The notes under the pieces are model-generated. The model did not search any database and was not told the origin of the DNA. It saw only the letters and a program-made list of their open reading frames with translations. A stretch of DNA of 64,000 bases from Bog-105 sp965277855 (GTDB lineage: Bacteria; Acidobacteriota; Terriglobia; Bryobacterales; Bryobacteraceae), in assembly GCA_965277855.1 (NCBI GenBank), contig OZ255847.1, positions 3,472,001-3,536,000 on the forward strand. Reading direction: 5' to 3'. Of this stretch, positions 15,578 to 25,347 are shown in pieces (positions within the stretch are counted from its first letter, which is position 1; each line of letters opens with the position of its first letter). Both the position numbers and the translations under genes were made by a program.

Positions 15578-16594
15578 TCAATCCTTCGTTGGTGATGCAG
15601 GCACGTTGCTGGGCCTCCCGACACCTTCCAAAAGGCAAGCGTGCTCGAACAGCGCGTCCACAATGAGTTCATTCCCATCCCAGCGAGCATTCGCCGGAAT
15701 TGCTCCTCGGGCATCCTTAAGTTGCACGACCGGCAAGCCGCGGTGCCGCGTTTCCTCTGAAAGAACAATATGGGTGTGAATGCCATCGTCCCCAATCTTT
15801 TCGGGCCGAAGGTAAGCAGCATCTTTGCCGTAAAGCTTGACGCGGTATTTCCAATTCCGAATCGGCTTCGCCGTGCTGAGCGCCGCCAATCTGGCTGCTT
15901 CGGCCTGTTCTCGATCGGTCTTAGCTCTCATGGCGTCCGCTTCTGCTTTTTTCTCCTCTTCGTCTTCTCCGGGATAACTGAATCCGACTCGTGCCATGTG
16001 ATCGTGGCTGGTGGAGACCAGTCGCACGTAGTACGGTCGCTTGTTCGTCCCGACAGTCATCGTGGTGTCGAGACCAGGCTCGGTCGGTTTGAGCACGAGA
16101 TAAGTGAACTCGCCAGCTCCGGTTCCGGCCGTCCTGGTAATCACTTCGAAGCGGTGATCGCCCCAATCGAGCGCATCCTTTTTCGGAATTTCGCCCGCTT
16201 CCAGATCGAGTTCGCAGACCTGCAAGACGGCACACACTACCGTGGGGACGCCTTGGCCGTAGACATAAAGTACCCGGCCATCTGGTCCGCTCAACGGCGG
16301 TGGGCCACCGTTGAGCCAGCCTTCCGAAAGGGCCAAGACAAGCCGGGCGTTCGCGGGCAACGGGGCCTGGCGTTCCACTTCGAGAGAGCCGCTGCTGATC
16401 GTGCCTTGGATCTGCGGAACCGAGCGGCCCTTGCGCTTCGGCTTCGCAGGCTCAGCGTTAACGGGCGTAGCCGGATCGCCTTGCAAGATGTTTGCCGCTC
16501 GCTGGTACGCCGCCGCGTTCGGCATCGCCTGCTGCTGTTGCGCGTGGGCGAGGAATGCGCCAATCGAAACGCTCAATATCCAAGCTCTTGTCAT
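15578..16594 (-). CDS. trbG: TrbG/VirB9-like T4SS outer-membrane core protein
   Basis: A 338-residue protein. ATG 16594 (MTRAWILSVSIGAFLAHA) is chosen because it opens a signal peptide and overlaps the trbF stop as ATGA; the open frame further upstream is antisense-like extension. The mature part shows the VirB9 pattern: a beta-rich N-terminal domain (GRVLYVYGQGVPTVVCA, WGDHRFEVITRTAG, YLVLKPTEPGLDTTMTV, RPYYVRLVS), a charged helical linker (EEEKKAEADAMRAKTDREQA), and the C-terminal domain (NWKYRVKLYG, LRPEKIGDDGIHTHI). It is one of the few intact trb genes. Confidence 0.87.
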   Translation of the reverse strand: MTRAWILSVSIGAFLAHAQQQQAMPNAAAYQRAANILQGDPATPVNAEPAKPKRKGRSVPQIQGTISSGSLEVERQAPLPANARLVLALSEGWLNGGPPPLSGPDGRVLYVYGQGVPTVVCAVLQVCELDLEAGEIPKKDALDWGDHRFEVITRTAGTGAGEFTYLVLKPTEPGLDTTMTVGTNKRPYYVRLVSTSHDHMARVGFSYPGEDEEEKKAEADAMRAKTDREQAEAARLAALSTAKPIRNWKYRVKLYGKDAAYLRPEKIGDDGIHTHIVLSEETRHRGLPVVQLKDARGAIPANARWDGNELIVDALFEHACLLEGVGRPSNVPASPTKD

Positions 16595-17285
16595 TGCACC
16601 TGCTCCCAACTCAATTCGGTAATCAATAAGCCCAGACTGTTTTCTTCCCGAGCCTTTTCGGAGCTGGGAATATGCATGTCGTAAGTAACGCGGGCACGCC
16701 AGGTCTTCTGGGACGTAACCTGCCCGGCCAGAGAGGTGGTCGTCTCTTCCCACCAAATTCCAAAGGTGTGGGTGCCGGCCACGTCGAACGTCTTGAAATG
16801 CACGCTGACAGTTCACCGCTGTTGGCGCGTTTGATAGGGTCGTTCCGCTCGAACCAGGAATTGAGCGCGCCTTTAGCCTGGCTGCCATCTCCGACAAACA
16901 GGAAGGCCCGGTCCCAATCGTTGGCTTGAGCAGTTCGATCCGTTGTGACCGTACGCCAGGATTCGAGAAACGCCCTGAGGGCTTGCACCTTGACCAGGTC
17001 CCAAGTCTTCGCGTTCATGTCGACCGGCTTGGCAGGACCGGCGTACGCGATATTGCCGGCTTTGTCGCGGTCTACCACGTAGAGAACCTGTTTCGGTAGT
17101 TGTCCCAAATAACCGAGCCAGCAAACTGCGCAGAGAATGATGACTGCTTCGAGAAATGCAATTCGTTGCCAATTCTGTTTGGCGGCAACCGGATTGCTCC
17201 AGATCTCTTCAAAAATCCGTTTGGCTCGGCGTGTTCCCTCGTCAAGACACACTTCGCCTGTTCGTTCTGTGGTGACTGCCTGCAT
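16591..17285 (-). pseudogene. trbF: TrbF/VirB8-like T4SS inner-membrane protein, frameshifted
   Basis: From 17285 the frame gives a cytoplasmic start (TRRAKRIFEEIWSNPVAAK), one membrane helix (FLEAVIILCAVCWLGYLG) and VirB8-type periplasmic sequence (VLYVVDRDKAG, RAFLESWRTVTTDR, FVGDGSQAKGALNSWF). Near 16800-16806 the frame must shift; it then reads VHFKTFDVAGTHTFGIWWEE, SQKTWRARVTYDMHIP and LGLLITELSWEQVQ to TGA 16591, overlapping the trbG start. VirB8 proteins nucleate T4SS assembly; this copy is probably non-functional. Confidence 0.86.
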
Positions 17286-17306
17286 GGTCCCTTCTTCTGC
17301 TAGTTG

Positions 17307-18588
17307 TTAGTGATGAAAACCGCTAAACTGCGGCGGCGTGCCGTGTGATCCTCCACCAGGCATACGACCGATAGCGGAAGCACCTGTCTGTGCCATGGAC
17401 GCTGCTGCTTTACCCGTGGCGGAAGTAAAGCCACTTGCCGATGGCTGAGATGGCGCCGCACCACTCGGGGACGCCCCTCTCGCGGCAGCTCCGGCTGCGG
17501 TGCCCGCGGCGCTGCCGGCTGCTTTCCCGGCTCCGACCGCAGCCGCTCCAGCCGCTCCGGCAACAGCAGTGGCCCCGGCGGTGACAACACCAGCGGCAAT
17601 GAGTCCAGCTTGGACGCCTGCACCAATTGCAGGAGCCATAAAAGTGACGAAGTCACTGTGAGACAGATTCGGTGATCCCCCGAAAAGCTGAGAGACTTGC
17701 GAACTGGCGAACCAGACGATACCGGCATACAGGATCGCGCCGCTCATTATCACCCAGCAGCTCTCTACGCTCGCGGCCGAGAACGGGCTCTGTTGCGCTC
17801 TGGTGATCCACGTGTTCGTTAGCGGCCACGCGGCACCCGCCAGCATGTAGAGCACCATCAACTTCACCCCGCTTGCGACGGAGAACGCGAAGTAGCGCTC
17901 GACGTAATTGGTGGTCCAACGAGAACCACCGAAACCGAGAAACAGATAACCCATGCCAATGGCTAAGAAGGTCTGCACTTGGGTCACGATGAACTGGAAT
18001 GTGATGACCAGGAAAGCGAAGCAGATCACCAAAGCTGCTAACTAAGATCAGCGAAACCGCAGTCGGAAAGTCCAAAATCAAACCGGTCTTCGTGGCTTGC
18101 CAGAGTAACGTCCCGAAGATCTTAAAGCCCTGCAGGAGCATTGTGCTCGGACCTAATCCCGGAATTCCGCTCGCCTGTTTGCCGATCGTGACGAACATAT
18201 TGATGATGTCCCCCATCCAGGCTTGGCCATTCATCAGGAGCGAAAGGAAGAAACCCAGAATCAAGATTTTATTCGCCGTCATCATGAGAGCGGCCCGAAT
18301 ATCTCCGTGATAATTCATCCAGAGATTCCAGCCGAAAACAGCCAGCTCGAGACCAGCTAACGCGTAGAACAGGTCATAGGCGTACGGAGCAACTGCCGAA
18401 AACCAGTTGCCGATCATGTTTTGGTAGACAGCGGTTAATTGCGACGGATCCGTGATGGTCGGATTCGCCGGCGGAGGCAATACGCCCTGCGATGGCGGCA
18501 CCACCGGTTGGAGCTGCGCCAACGCGATTGCTGGCGCAAGCATCAGTAGAAAGCCGCCGGGCATAACCAGTCTGGGTGTATTTACCAT
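17307..18588 (-). pseudogene. trbL: TrbL/VirB6-like polytopic T4SS channel protein, frameshifted
   Basis: ATG 18588 (MVNTPRLVMPGGFLLML) starts a signal-like helix. The first frame contains PYAYDLFYALAGLELAVF and several more membrane helices, including KILILGFFLSLLMNG. A shift near 18038-18044 leads to the second frame: FAFLVITFQFIVTQVQTFL, GYLFLGFGGSRWTTNYVERY, VKLMVLYMLAGAAW, SGAILYAGIVWF, and an Ala/Gly/Ser-rich C-terminal tail to 17307. The order and membrane pattern are those of TrbL. The start overlaps the eexN-like stop by a few bases. Confidence 0.85.
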
Positions 18589-18902
18589 GTCCGTGTATCC
18601 GCCGTAATATCCGGCGGTGGCAGCATCACTTGGGCTGCATGGCAAGTGGTGCCCTCCGCCGTTGTCGTCCAATTAGCCGGTGAGTTCTGCGCGACAGAAA
18701 CGCATTCGGCATATATCTTCTTGGTGAAAGCAGGGCGATGCGAAAACCACTCTGCCAAGCCCTGATACGTAAAAGTGGACAGATTGCCTGCGCCGGCCGC
18801 TTGTACCTCGCGAACGATTGGTGAATCTTGCGCGTGAGGGTCGTAGCAGCTGGTCAAGAACGAGACCGCGATCAACGATGCAAGAGTAAAAGCCTGTTTC
18901 AT
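18582..18902 (-). CDS. EexN/TrbK-like entry-exclusion lipoprotein
   Basis: From ATG 18902 (overlapping the trbJ stop as ATGA) the protein starts MKQAFTLASLIAVSFLTSCYD, a lipoprotein signal with an LTSC lipobox. The mature part of about 85 residues has the W-F-x-x-P ... K ... C ... W...TAEG..C pattern: LAEWFSHRPAFTKKIYAEC and NWTTTAEGTTCHAA, as in EexN-type entry-exclusion proteins encoded between trbJ and trbL. In the family these block redundant DNA uptake from a cell carrying the same element. The assignment uses lipobox, pattern and position. Confidence 0.7.
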   Translation of the reverse strand: MKQAFTLASLIAVSFLTSCYDPHAQDSPIVREVQAAGAGNLSTFTYQGLAEWFSHRPAFTKKIYAECVSVAQNSPANWTTTAEGTTCHAAQVMLPPPDITADTRTW

Positions 18903-19624
18903 CACCAAATCCTCCCGTCAGCAGCCCAGTTCGCATGAGCGAAGCCGTTCTGTTGAGCGGCTTGTTGCGCCTGCTGGGTGTTCACTTGCTGTGCTGCGAA
19001 CGCGCCTTTCGAGCCCATGTCGGCGATCATCAGTTGTCGAAGCTTCTGCAGTTGCGCCACTTCCTCCGTCGCGATCGTGTTGCCGAGCTGGAGCGATTGA
19101 TCCCGGCCCATCGTCGTCTGATTCATCGTCTGGATCTGCGTCATCCACATCTGTTCGTTTTGCAGCATGCTCCCCTGATATCCAGCTGCGTTCACAGAGC
19201 CTCGGATCGTGTTGAGCGTCGTGTTCGCCCAGTTGTTGTATTGCAGAGCGTAATTCATGGCCGCATCCGGGCCACTGTAGATGCCGTAGGTTTGCCGGAA
19301 AGCAGCATCCATCTGAGCCATGTCGCCGGCTAGTCCCTGCGACTGCACCAGGATGCTCGATAACATTCCCAAGTCGTAGGAAATGTTTGTGCTGGGATGC
19401 TGCGCGAGGTTAACGCCTTCGCGAACCATCATCTGGGCCATTTGAATCGCATTCAGAGCGGTTTGCGCTTCTTTGATGTACGTCATAGCAAGTTGCACAT
19501 GATTGAGAAGCTGAGTCACTTCCGTTGCGCCAAGCGGATTCCAAAACTGCGCCCGCGCTTCTTCGACCGGTGCGCAGAGTAAAGACAAACACATCGGAAC
19601 AGCGATCGATCCGTTTTTACGCAC
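18902..19624 (-). CDS. trbJ: TrbJ/VirB5-like T4SS minor pilus protein
   Basis: A 240-residue exported protein with signal peptide (MRKNGSIAVPMCLSLLCAP, cleavage near ARAQ) and long helices rich in Gln and Met (FWNPLGATEVTQLLNHVQLA, EAQTALNAIQMAQMMV, LQLGNTIATEEVAQLQKLR), as TrbJ has. Its start overlaps the end of virB4 by 8 bp, and its stop overlaps the lipoprotein start. The gene is intact. Confidence 0.85.
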   Translation of the reverse strand: MRKNGSIAVPMCLSLLCAPVEEARAQFWNPLGATEVTQLLNHVQLAMTYIKEAQTALNAIQMAQMMVREGVNLAQHPSTNISYDLGMLSSILVQSQGLAGDMAQMDAAFRQTYGIYSGPDAAMNYALQYNNWANTTLNTIRGSVNAAGYQGSMLQNEQMWMTQIQTMNQTTMGRDQSLQLGNTIATEEVAQLQKLRQLMIADMGSKGAFAAQQVNTQQAQQAAQQNGFAHANWAADGRIW

Positions 19625-22048
19625 AAGCCGCCGCCTCCTTTGCGGCAGAAATGGTAAGACTCTCGTGTAGCTCGGCCCAATCCTGCAGCCCGCGCATGCG
19701 AAGCCACGCAGCGGGCCAGTGCGCTCCTTCGCGCTTGATCAGCGAGTCGACTATTTCGCGGTCCCGATCGCTTGAGGCTGCCAGGAAAAGACAGTGCCAC
19801 GCGGCCGAGTTCGACAGAGATCATCCTCTTTCCGTCCGGCGAGGTCACATAGTAATGGGATTTGGGCTCCGCGTGCGCGATCAGTTCGCGGTCGGTTACG
19901 TTGAGCCCGAGCGCCTCGTAATCCGCGGCCCCGTCAAAAATTGCTTGCGGGTTGGGCAAACAGACTTTCGTAAAGCATTCCTGAATGACGGCGTTCTTCA
20001 ATGGCGACCCGAGGACTTTCGAGAGCTCCTGCACAACCAGCCACACCGCCATATTCAACTTGCGTCTCTCGAAGAGGAACTCATCAAAAGCTTGGGCGGC
20101 CATGGGAGGGGAGAGCGCCTAACGGAATTCGTCCACGGTGACAAGCATGGGAACGTCAGAGTGCAACCGTCGCCGGATCTTCCCGAAGATATATAACAAA
20201 GCGCCATTCATGGTCTTGTCCATCCGGTAGAGTTCGTCCATCTCGAAAACACAGAATCGGCTCATCGAAAGGTTGTCGCTGTCGCCGTCTAAGATCCCAC
20301 CGGGATATACTTTCAGCGCATCCTTCACCTCCCTTGACGGCACAGCCATGTGGAAATCGGTAAGCGACCGCAGATCCCGTTGATCAGAGGGAAATTCAAC
20401 GGTCTGCTTCACGGTGTTCCGAATGGCATAAGTCATCCTGAGATCGTTTTGCACCAGGAGCAGTTCGATCCCTTGCGCCGCTCGATCCTTGTCCGATGGG
20501 GTATCCAGATCCTGAAGCGGGCATAATCTCATGTCCGCGTTATCAGGGCTGATGTCGTAGAAATCTCCACCTATTGCTTTGCAAAGCGTGTAGAGCGCTT
20601 TCTTCTTATCGAAAGCAAATACCTGAGTGTTTGGGAATCGAAACCATTGGGCCACGCCCGCAGCCAACCAAGTTGTTTTTCCTGCACCCATCGGACCGAC
20701 AATCAGTTGGTCGCCGATATCACGGACATGCGCATGGAAGCGATACGGTGAGCCGCCGCTCGTCACGCCGTAAAACAGAGGCGCAGACTCAGGTGGAAAG
20801 TACTGAGACGGATTGAATCTGTGTCCAAGAAAGGGAGCGGACAACGGCATCATGTGGACCATGTTTGCCGTGTTCACCAAGAAAGTTCGGCATTCTTTGT
20901 AGTGCTGCCCCGGAAACGTTGCTAGCCAGGCAGCGACCGCATTGATCGTCTCAACCCTGCACGAAAATCCGCAGTGATGTTTCACGACCCGCATGATGGC
21001 TTCGACGACCAGCCGCAAGCGCTCGGCATCGGATTCCATGACGACGACCTTGGCTGAGAAGCGAACGAATACTTCTCGTCCGTGCTCGGCTGCGCTCATC
21101 GCTTGCTTGGCATCCTGTTCCATCTCGGCGGCAAACCCATCGAGCGTCATTTCCCCAACTTTGATGGGCGAAAGCTTTTTCAAAGGCGGAGTCTTGCGGA
21201 AGTCCCACTTGCTCTTATTGGCCTCGTGTTCTTCCTTTGCTTCCTGCTCATCGAGCAGCTGCGCTTGCTGGCAATAGCGAAAATGATAGGGGATCGAATC
21301 GAGTTCACGCAGAATTCCCGCAAAGCTTTGTTCCGGAAACCCGTCAATCGTAATTACTGCAATGGGTTTACCAGGTACTAACTTATTTAGCGGGTCGCCC
21401 AGCTGCGGCTCCGCTTCCCCCGTGAAGTCGTCGGTGGCCAGATACTGATTCAGAAAGATAGGAGTTTCCGGCCGCGCGAACGGATAATCTTCGGCGGTAA
21501 TACATTGCCAGATGTACGGCAGAAGCAGGTCAAACGTCTGGCGCGTTTCTCCCACTCGCCGTTTGGTGGAAAGTAAGCGCCGGGCTTGCAACAAGTTGCT
21601 CTGTAGCAACGAATCGATTTCAGAGACTCGCTTTTGGAATACCGCCAAAGCTTTGTCGCCCGGACCGTCCAGGCCGCTGTCCTCTGCCGAAAAAACCCGC
21701 CGCGCGGCATTCTTGCCACCCTGCAGAGAGGGTTCAAACGACAGCGCCAGGAAATAGCGGCTCAGCCTGGTAGCCGCTTCGCCTGCGACTGCAAAACGGT
21801 TCCTTCGCTCTCTTCGATCAAATACGAAACCGCATCCGGCCATTCGGCCTCCCGCCAATATTCGGAATACTCCTTTCGGATCAGGTCACACTGCGCGGTC
21901 CGCCCTCTTCCCAGCCGCAGCTTTTTGGCGAGGCGGTTGGCAACGTGCCACGATTCATCTGGGGTGAGTGAATCCATATCGGAACCGGTAAATTCCCACG
22001 CGGCAAGGTAGAGACCGGTGGTGGTGAGAATCACGCCTTCTGCCGCCA
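19617..22048 (-). pseudogene. trbE: TrbE/VirB4-like T4SS ATPase, 5'-truncated with two frameshifts and a stop
   Basis: The 5' end is cut near 22048, just before GVILTTTGLYLAAWEFTG, so roughly the first 20-25 residues are missing. A shift near 21806-21815 links AVSYLIEE to RRNRFAVAGEAATRLSRYF. The central part is intact: LIVGPMGAGKTTWLAAGVAQ holds the Walker A motif, and LVTVDEFR the Walker B. TAG at 20119-20121 stands where a Trp or similar residue is expected before ALSPPMAAQAFDEFLFERR. Another shift near 19786-19792 is needed to reach the true C-terminus (RMRGLQDWAELHESLTIS) ending at 19617. VirB4 powers pilus assembly and DNA transfer; this copy cannot. Confidence 0.9.
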
Positions 22049-22049
22049 G

Positions 22050-22909
22050 AGCGATAACTCGAGACTCTATAAGGCGAATGGTTCAATCGTTCCGCTGGTG
22101 GTGAGTGTGCCACCAACCAGCCCGCCGCCCACCGGTCCAACCGGCCAGGTGTTTAATTCAGCCGGTGCGGGTAATTTCAACCTGAATGCCTGGAACGGTG
22201 GCAGCCGAACAACGGCCAGTGTGGTGCACACCACGACAGGCGCAGTTTACACCGGCTTGGCCCTCGGAAACAGCGGTTCCAGCAACTATCCGTATGCGGC
22301 GAACTTCGCAGGCAGCATCGACGTGTTCAATTCGAGCTTTGGTTCGACTACGCTCAGCGGCTCGTTCAAAGACCCCACGCTGCCCAGCGGTTATGTGCCG
22401 TACAACGTGCAGAACATCGCCGGGACATTGTTCGTCGAGTACGCCAAAGTAGATCCGGTGACGCATCAGGCGTCGGTAGGCGCGGGATTCGGATATGTGG
22501 ACGATTTGACACGAATAGGAACTTCTTGAAACGGCTGGCATCGGGCGGCACGCTGAACGCACCCTGGGGAGTTACGGTTACACCCGCGAGTTTTGGGAAA
22601 TTCGGGAGCGACGTGCTGGTCGGGAACTTTGGAAACGGGGAGATCAATGCCTTCGATCCGAGCAGCGGAAGCCGGCTGGGCACGATTACCGATTCGAAGG
22701 GAAATCCGCTGGTGAATACCGATCTCTGGGCTATCAACTTCGGCAAACCCGAATGCCCTGTACTTCGTGGCTGGTATTAACAACCAGGCCGATGGGCTGT
22801 TCGGGGAAATTCGATCGACGCCGGAACCAGGAGCGGGAAGTCTGGCGGGCATCGGCGCATTGTGTTTGGCCTTTGGTGTTTGGGGCCGGCGGATGCGTTC
22901 GCTAGCCTG
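22050..22909 (+). pseudogene. TIGR03118-type secreted PEP-CTERM protein, 5'-truncated and frameshifted
   Basis: Coding similarity begins at about 22050 (NSRLYKANGSIVPLVVSVPP) without any start. It continues with GQVFNSAGAGNFNLNAWNGG and GTLFVEYAKVDPVTH. A shift near 22501-22507 leads into FDTNRNFLKRLASGGTLNAP, SDVLVGNFGNGEINAFDPSS and TDLWAINFG. A second shift near 22742 leads into NALYFVAGINNQADGLFGEI. It ends in a PEP-CTERM signal: TPEPGAGSLAGIG, a hydrophobic helix and WGRRMRS. The 5' two-thirds are missing where the conjugative element abuts, and are not found at the element's other end in this window. Confidence 0.85.
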
Positions 22910-22929
22910 ACGTTCGATAGCCTGAAAGC

Positions 22930-23703
22930 ATGGCGGTTGGGCAACAGCATGCGAGTGGCGGAAGCTCAGCGGCTTCGGTCCCGGAACCTTCACTGGCTGA
23001 ACGGGCGCGGACACTCATAACAATCGGTCGAACGGGCACTCTCTCCACGCACTCGCAAAGAGTGTCCGGGTACCCGTTCGGCTCGATGATGCCGTATGCG
23101 GCGGATGAGTCGGGCCGTCCGGTATTCTTTGTGAGCAGCATGGCCATGCACACGCAGAATATGCGGCAGGATGGGCGTGCCAGCCTGCTGGTCATGCAGC
23201 CGGATGTTTCAGGCGATCCCCTAGCTGCGGCGCGGGTAACGCTGGTGGGCGAAGCTCACGAAGTGAAGCGGGACGAGGTTTCAGAGCTTTACTTAGCACG
23301 GCATGAGAACGCTGAGTACTGGAAGGATTTCACCGACTTCTTCTACTTTCGCCTGGCAGTCTCAGACGTATATTTCATCGGCGGGTTTGGCGTGATGGGC
23401 TGGGTTACTGCCGAAGAATATCAGGGCGCGCTGCCCGATCCTTTGGCAGAAGCGGCCCCTGGAATCATCGAGCACATGAATGCCGACCATGCCGATGCGG
23501 TAAGGCTCATCTGCCGGCGTTGGGTCGATCAGACAGCCGAAGCGGCTACAATGACGGCGGTCGATCGTTTAGGATTCCATCTACGCATCAAGTCGGGTGA
23601 GCGGATCTTTGGCGAACGGGTCGCGTTCCCGCGAGAGGTTCGATCCAGCCAGGATGCGCGGACGGTTTTGATCGAGATGGTCCGGCAGGCCCGGCCTGCT
23701 TGA
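22930..23703 (+). CDS. HugZ-like FMN-binding protein (pyridoxamine-oxidase fold plus DUF2470)
   Basis: A 257-residue cytoplasmic protein. Residues about 20-155 have the split-barrel flavin-binding fold (TLITIGRTGTLSTHSQ, GYPFGSMMPYAADESGRPVF, RASLLVMQPD, ARVTLVGEAHEV); about 175-255 form DUF2470, with APGIIEHMNADHADAVRLIC carrying the conserved N-x-D-H. The family includes heme-degrading or heme-binding HugZ and stress-related flavoproteins; the substrate here is unknown. The stop overlaps the next gene's TTG start by three bases, so the two are co-translated. Confidence 0.85.
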   Translation: MAVGQQHASGGSSAASVPEPSLAERARTLITIGRTGTLSTHSQRVSGYPFGSMMPYAADESGRPVFFVSSMAMHTQNMRQDGRASLLVMQPDVSGDPLAAARVTLVGEAHEVKRDEVSELYLARHENAEYWKDFTDFFYFRLAVSDVYFIGGFGVMGWVTAEEYQGALPDPLAEAAPGIIEHMNADHADAVRLICRRWVDQTAEAATMTAVDRLGFHLRIKSGERIFGERVAFPREVRSSQDARTVLIEMVRQARPA

Positions 23704-24485
23704 CTCCTGCAACTCTGCTGATTCTGGGATGCGGCTACACGGGCACTCGCGTGGCAAGGAAAATGGCGAGCCTGGGATGGCATGTGATTTGCACCAACCG
23801 CGAGCAAGCGCAGATACCGGGAGTGGAGTGCATCGAATTCAACTTGGCAGCGGTAGCCCGTCTGTCGCATGGAATGACGGTTTTGCACTCGATTCCGCCA
23901 GTAAGCGGGCAAGATGAAAAACTGCTAGAAGCCCTCCGGGCGATTCAGCCCGCTCGCGTCGTGTATCTTTCGACCACAGGCGTTTACGGCTCGGCTGAGG
24001 TCGTCGATGAGCACACACCGGCAGCGCCCGAGTCGGATCGCGACCGGTTAAGAGTGGCAACCGAACAATTCTTAGCGGCCGAGTCCTGGTCGCACCTGAT
24101 TCTTCGGCCAGCGGCCATTTACGGACCCGGCCGCGGCGTACACGAGAGCGTTCGGATCGGCAATTTTCGGATTCCCTCAGAGAGCCGAATCGTAAGCCGG
24201 ATTCATGTCGATGATTTAGCGGGACAGGCGATTGCGGGACTGCAGAGTGCTCTGTGCGGGGCCTTTCCGGTGGCCGATGAAGAGCCTTCCACCTCGCTCA
24301 CCGTAGCGCAGTTCAGCGCGGATTTCCTGGGGCTGACGCTGCTCGCCCAAACGACTCCTAGCGTGACGTCGGGACGGCGCGTGGATGGCTCGGCAGTTCG
24401 GCGCGCATTGGGTTATGTTCTGCAATACCCGACGTTTCGCCAGGGTGTGCCGGCATCGTTTCGAGCGCCAGCACGATCAGGCTGA
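23700..24485 (+). CDS. NAD(P)-dependent epimerase/dehydratase-like SDR (YeeZ type)
   Basis: A 261-residue extended SDR: LLILGCGYTGTRVARKMASL is the Rossmann dinucleotide motif G-x-G-x-x-G, and VVYLSTTGVYGSAE the central strand with active-site Ser/Thr and Tyr positions, followed by LILRPAAIYGPGRGVHES and IHVDDLAGQAI. A TTG start at 23700 overlaps the HugZ-like stop. The last 128 bp overlap the 3' end of ctaA on the other strand. The substrate cannot be told. Confidence 0.8.
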   Translation: MTPATLLILGCGYTGTRVARKMASLGWHVICTNREQAQIPGVECIEFNLAAVARLSHGMTVLHSIPPVSGQDEKLLEALRAIQPARVVYLSTTGVYGSAEVVDEHTPAAPESDRDRLRVATEQFLAAESWSHLILRPAAIYGPGRGVHESVRIGNFRIPSESRIVSRIHVDDLAGQAIAGLQSALCGAFPVADEEPSTSLTVAQFSADFLGLTLLAQTTPSVTSGRRVDGSAVRRALGYVLQYPTFRQGVPASFRAPARSG

Positions 24486-25347
24486 TCCAAAGCATGTCGG
24501 CGATGAACAAATGCAATAGCTGCATGGGAAGAGGCGCCAGCAGAGCCAGGTTCAGCATGCCTGCGGCGATTTGCAAGACGGTAATCGAGATCACTGCGAT
24601 CGATGGTTTGCCAACACGGCGCAAAAGGCCGGCAGCGACCCAAACGATGTAGGCGGCGCCAGCCATCGCGATCAGAGGGTGAATCACTCGCAAGCGCAGC
24701 AAAATGTTGGAGGCGACTGCGAAATCCTGCTGCATGCCGCGTGCGAGCGACGACGCCGGAAATAGCGTGTCACCCAAGGCGGTGATGGTTCCGGTGATGC
24801 TGACGAAAATCGTAACAGCCAGGGCGACCCACAGCGGTTTACGCACGTCGCGCAAACGCAGAGTTTCCGTCGCGCTGGAGGCCAGCCATGCCGTGATTGT
24901 CAGCGCGGCCAGCAGCAGCATCGTGTTCGTAAGATGTGCGGAGAGGTACCAGACGCGGCCAGCCGATTGATCTTTCGCGACCAGACGAAAAATGACCAGG
25001 CCCGCGCCCAGCAAGGCTTCGATCAACAGGAAAACGAACGAGAGAACGGCATAGCGGCGCACCGGATGCTTGCGGGCGAATGCGAAGAAGGCCCAGATGA
25101 GCATGACGAGAACCGCCATGGTGTCCAGGCTTGTCATAAAGCGATGGGTGTATTCGATGGCCATGGGCGCGGCCATCTTTTGCGGCAGGAACTGGCCGTT
25201 GCAGCTGGGCCAATTGGCGCCGCAGCCGTCGCCGGAGAAAGAAACGCGTACGTAGGCGCCCCATAGGATGACCGGGATGTTGTAGAGCAACACACCCCAG
25301 GCGAACAAACTGAAACGGCGCTGCGATTTGTGGTGGGCCAGCTTCAT
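24358..25347 (-). CDS. ctaA: Heme A synthase (CtaA/COX15)
   Basis: A 329-residue membrane protein with about eight predicted helices in two four-helix halves. The family's histidines appear in YTHRFMTSLDTMA, SAHLTNTMLLLAALTI, LRVIHPLIAMAGA and LLHLFIADMLW; a cysteine pair lies in GCGANWPSCNG in the first periplasmic loop. It converts heme O to heme A for aa3-type cytochrome oxidase. It is followed two bases upstream by a NUDIX gene on the same strand. The C-terminal tail overlaps the convergent SDR gene, so part of the tail may not be under coding constraint. Confidence 0.9.
   Translation of the reverse strand: MKLAHHKSQRRFSLFAWGVLLYNIPVILWGAYVRVSFSGDGCGANWPSCNGQFLPQKMAAPMAIEYTHRFMTSLDTMAVLVMLIWAFFAFARKHPVRRYAVLSFVFLLIEALLGAGLVIFRLVAKDQSAGRVWYLSAHLTNTMLLLAALTITAWLASSATETLRLRDVRKPLWVALAVTIFVSITGTITALGDTLFPASSLARGMQQDFAVASNILLRLRVIHPLIAMAGAAYIVWVAAGLLRRVGKPSIAVISITVLQIAAGMLNLALLAPLPMQLLHLFIADMLWISLIVLALETMPAHPGETSGIAEHNPMRAELPSHPRAVPTSR

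Noticed and set aside
1..22050. The many frameshifts as sequencing errors
   Set aside because: Genes from 22.9 kb on are clean over 35 kb. Lesions cluster in the island and include nonsense changes, truncations and IS insertions, which point to real decay; raw reads would settle single cases.
280..22060. Attachment-site direct repeat of the tRNA-Leu 3' end at the right edge of the island
   Set aside because: I looked for GTTCAAGTCCCGC and CCCGGGCACCA near 22 kb and elsewhere and did not find them.
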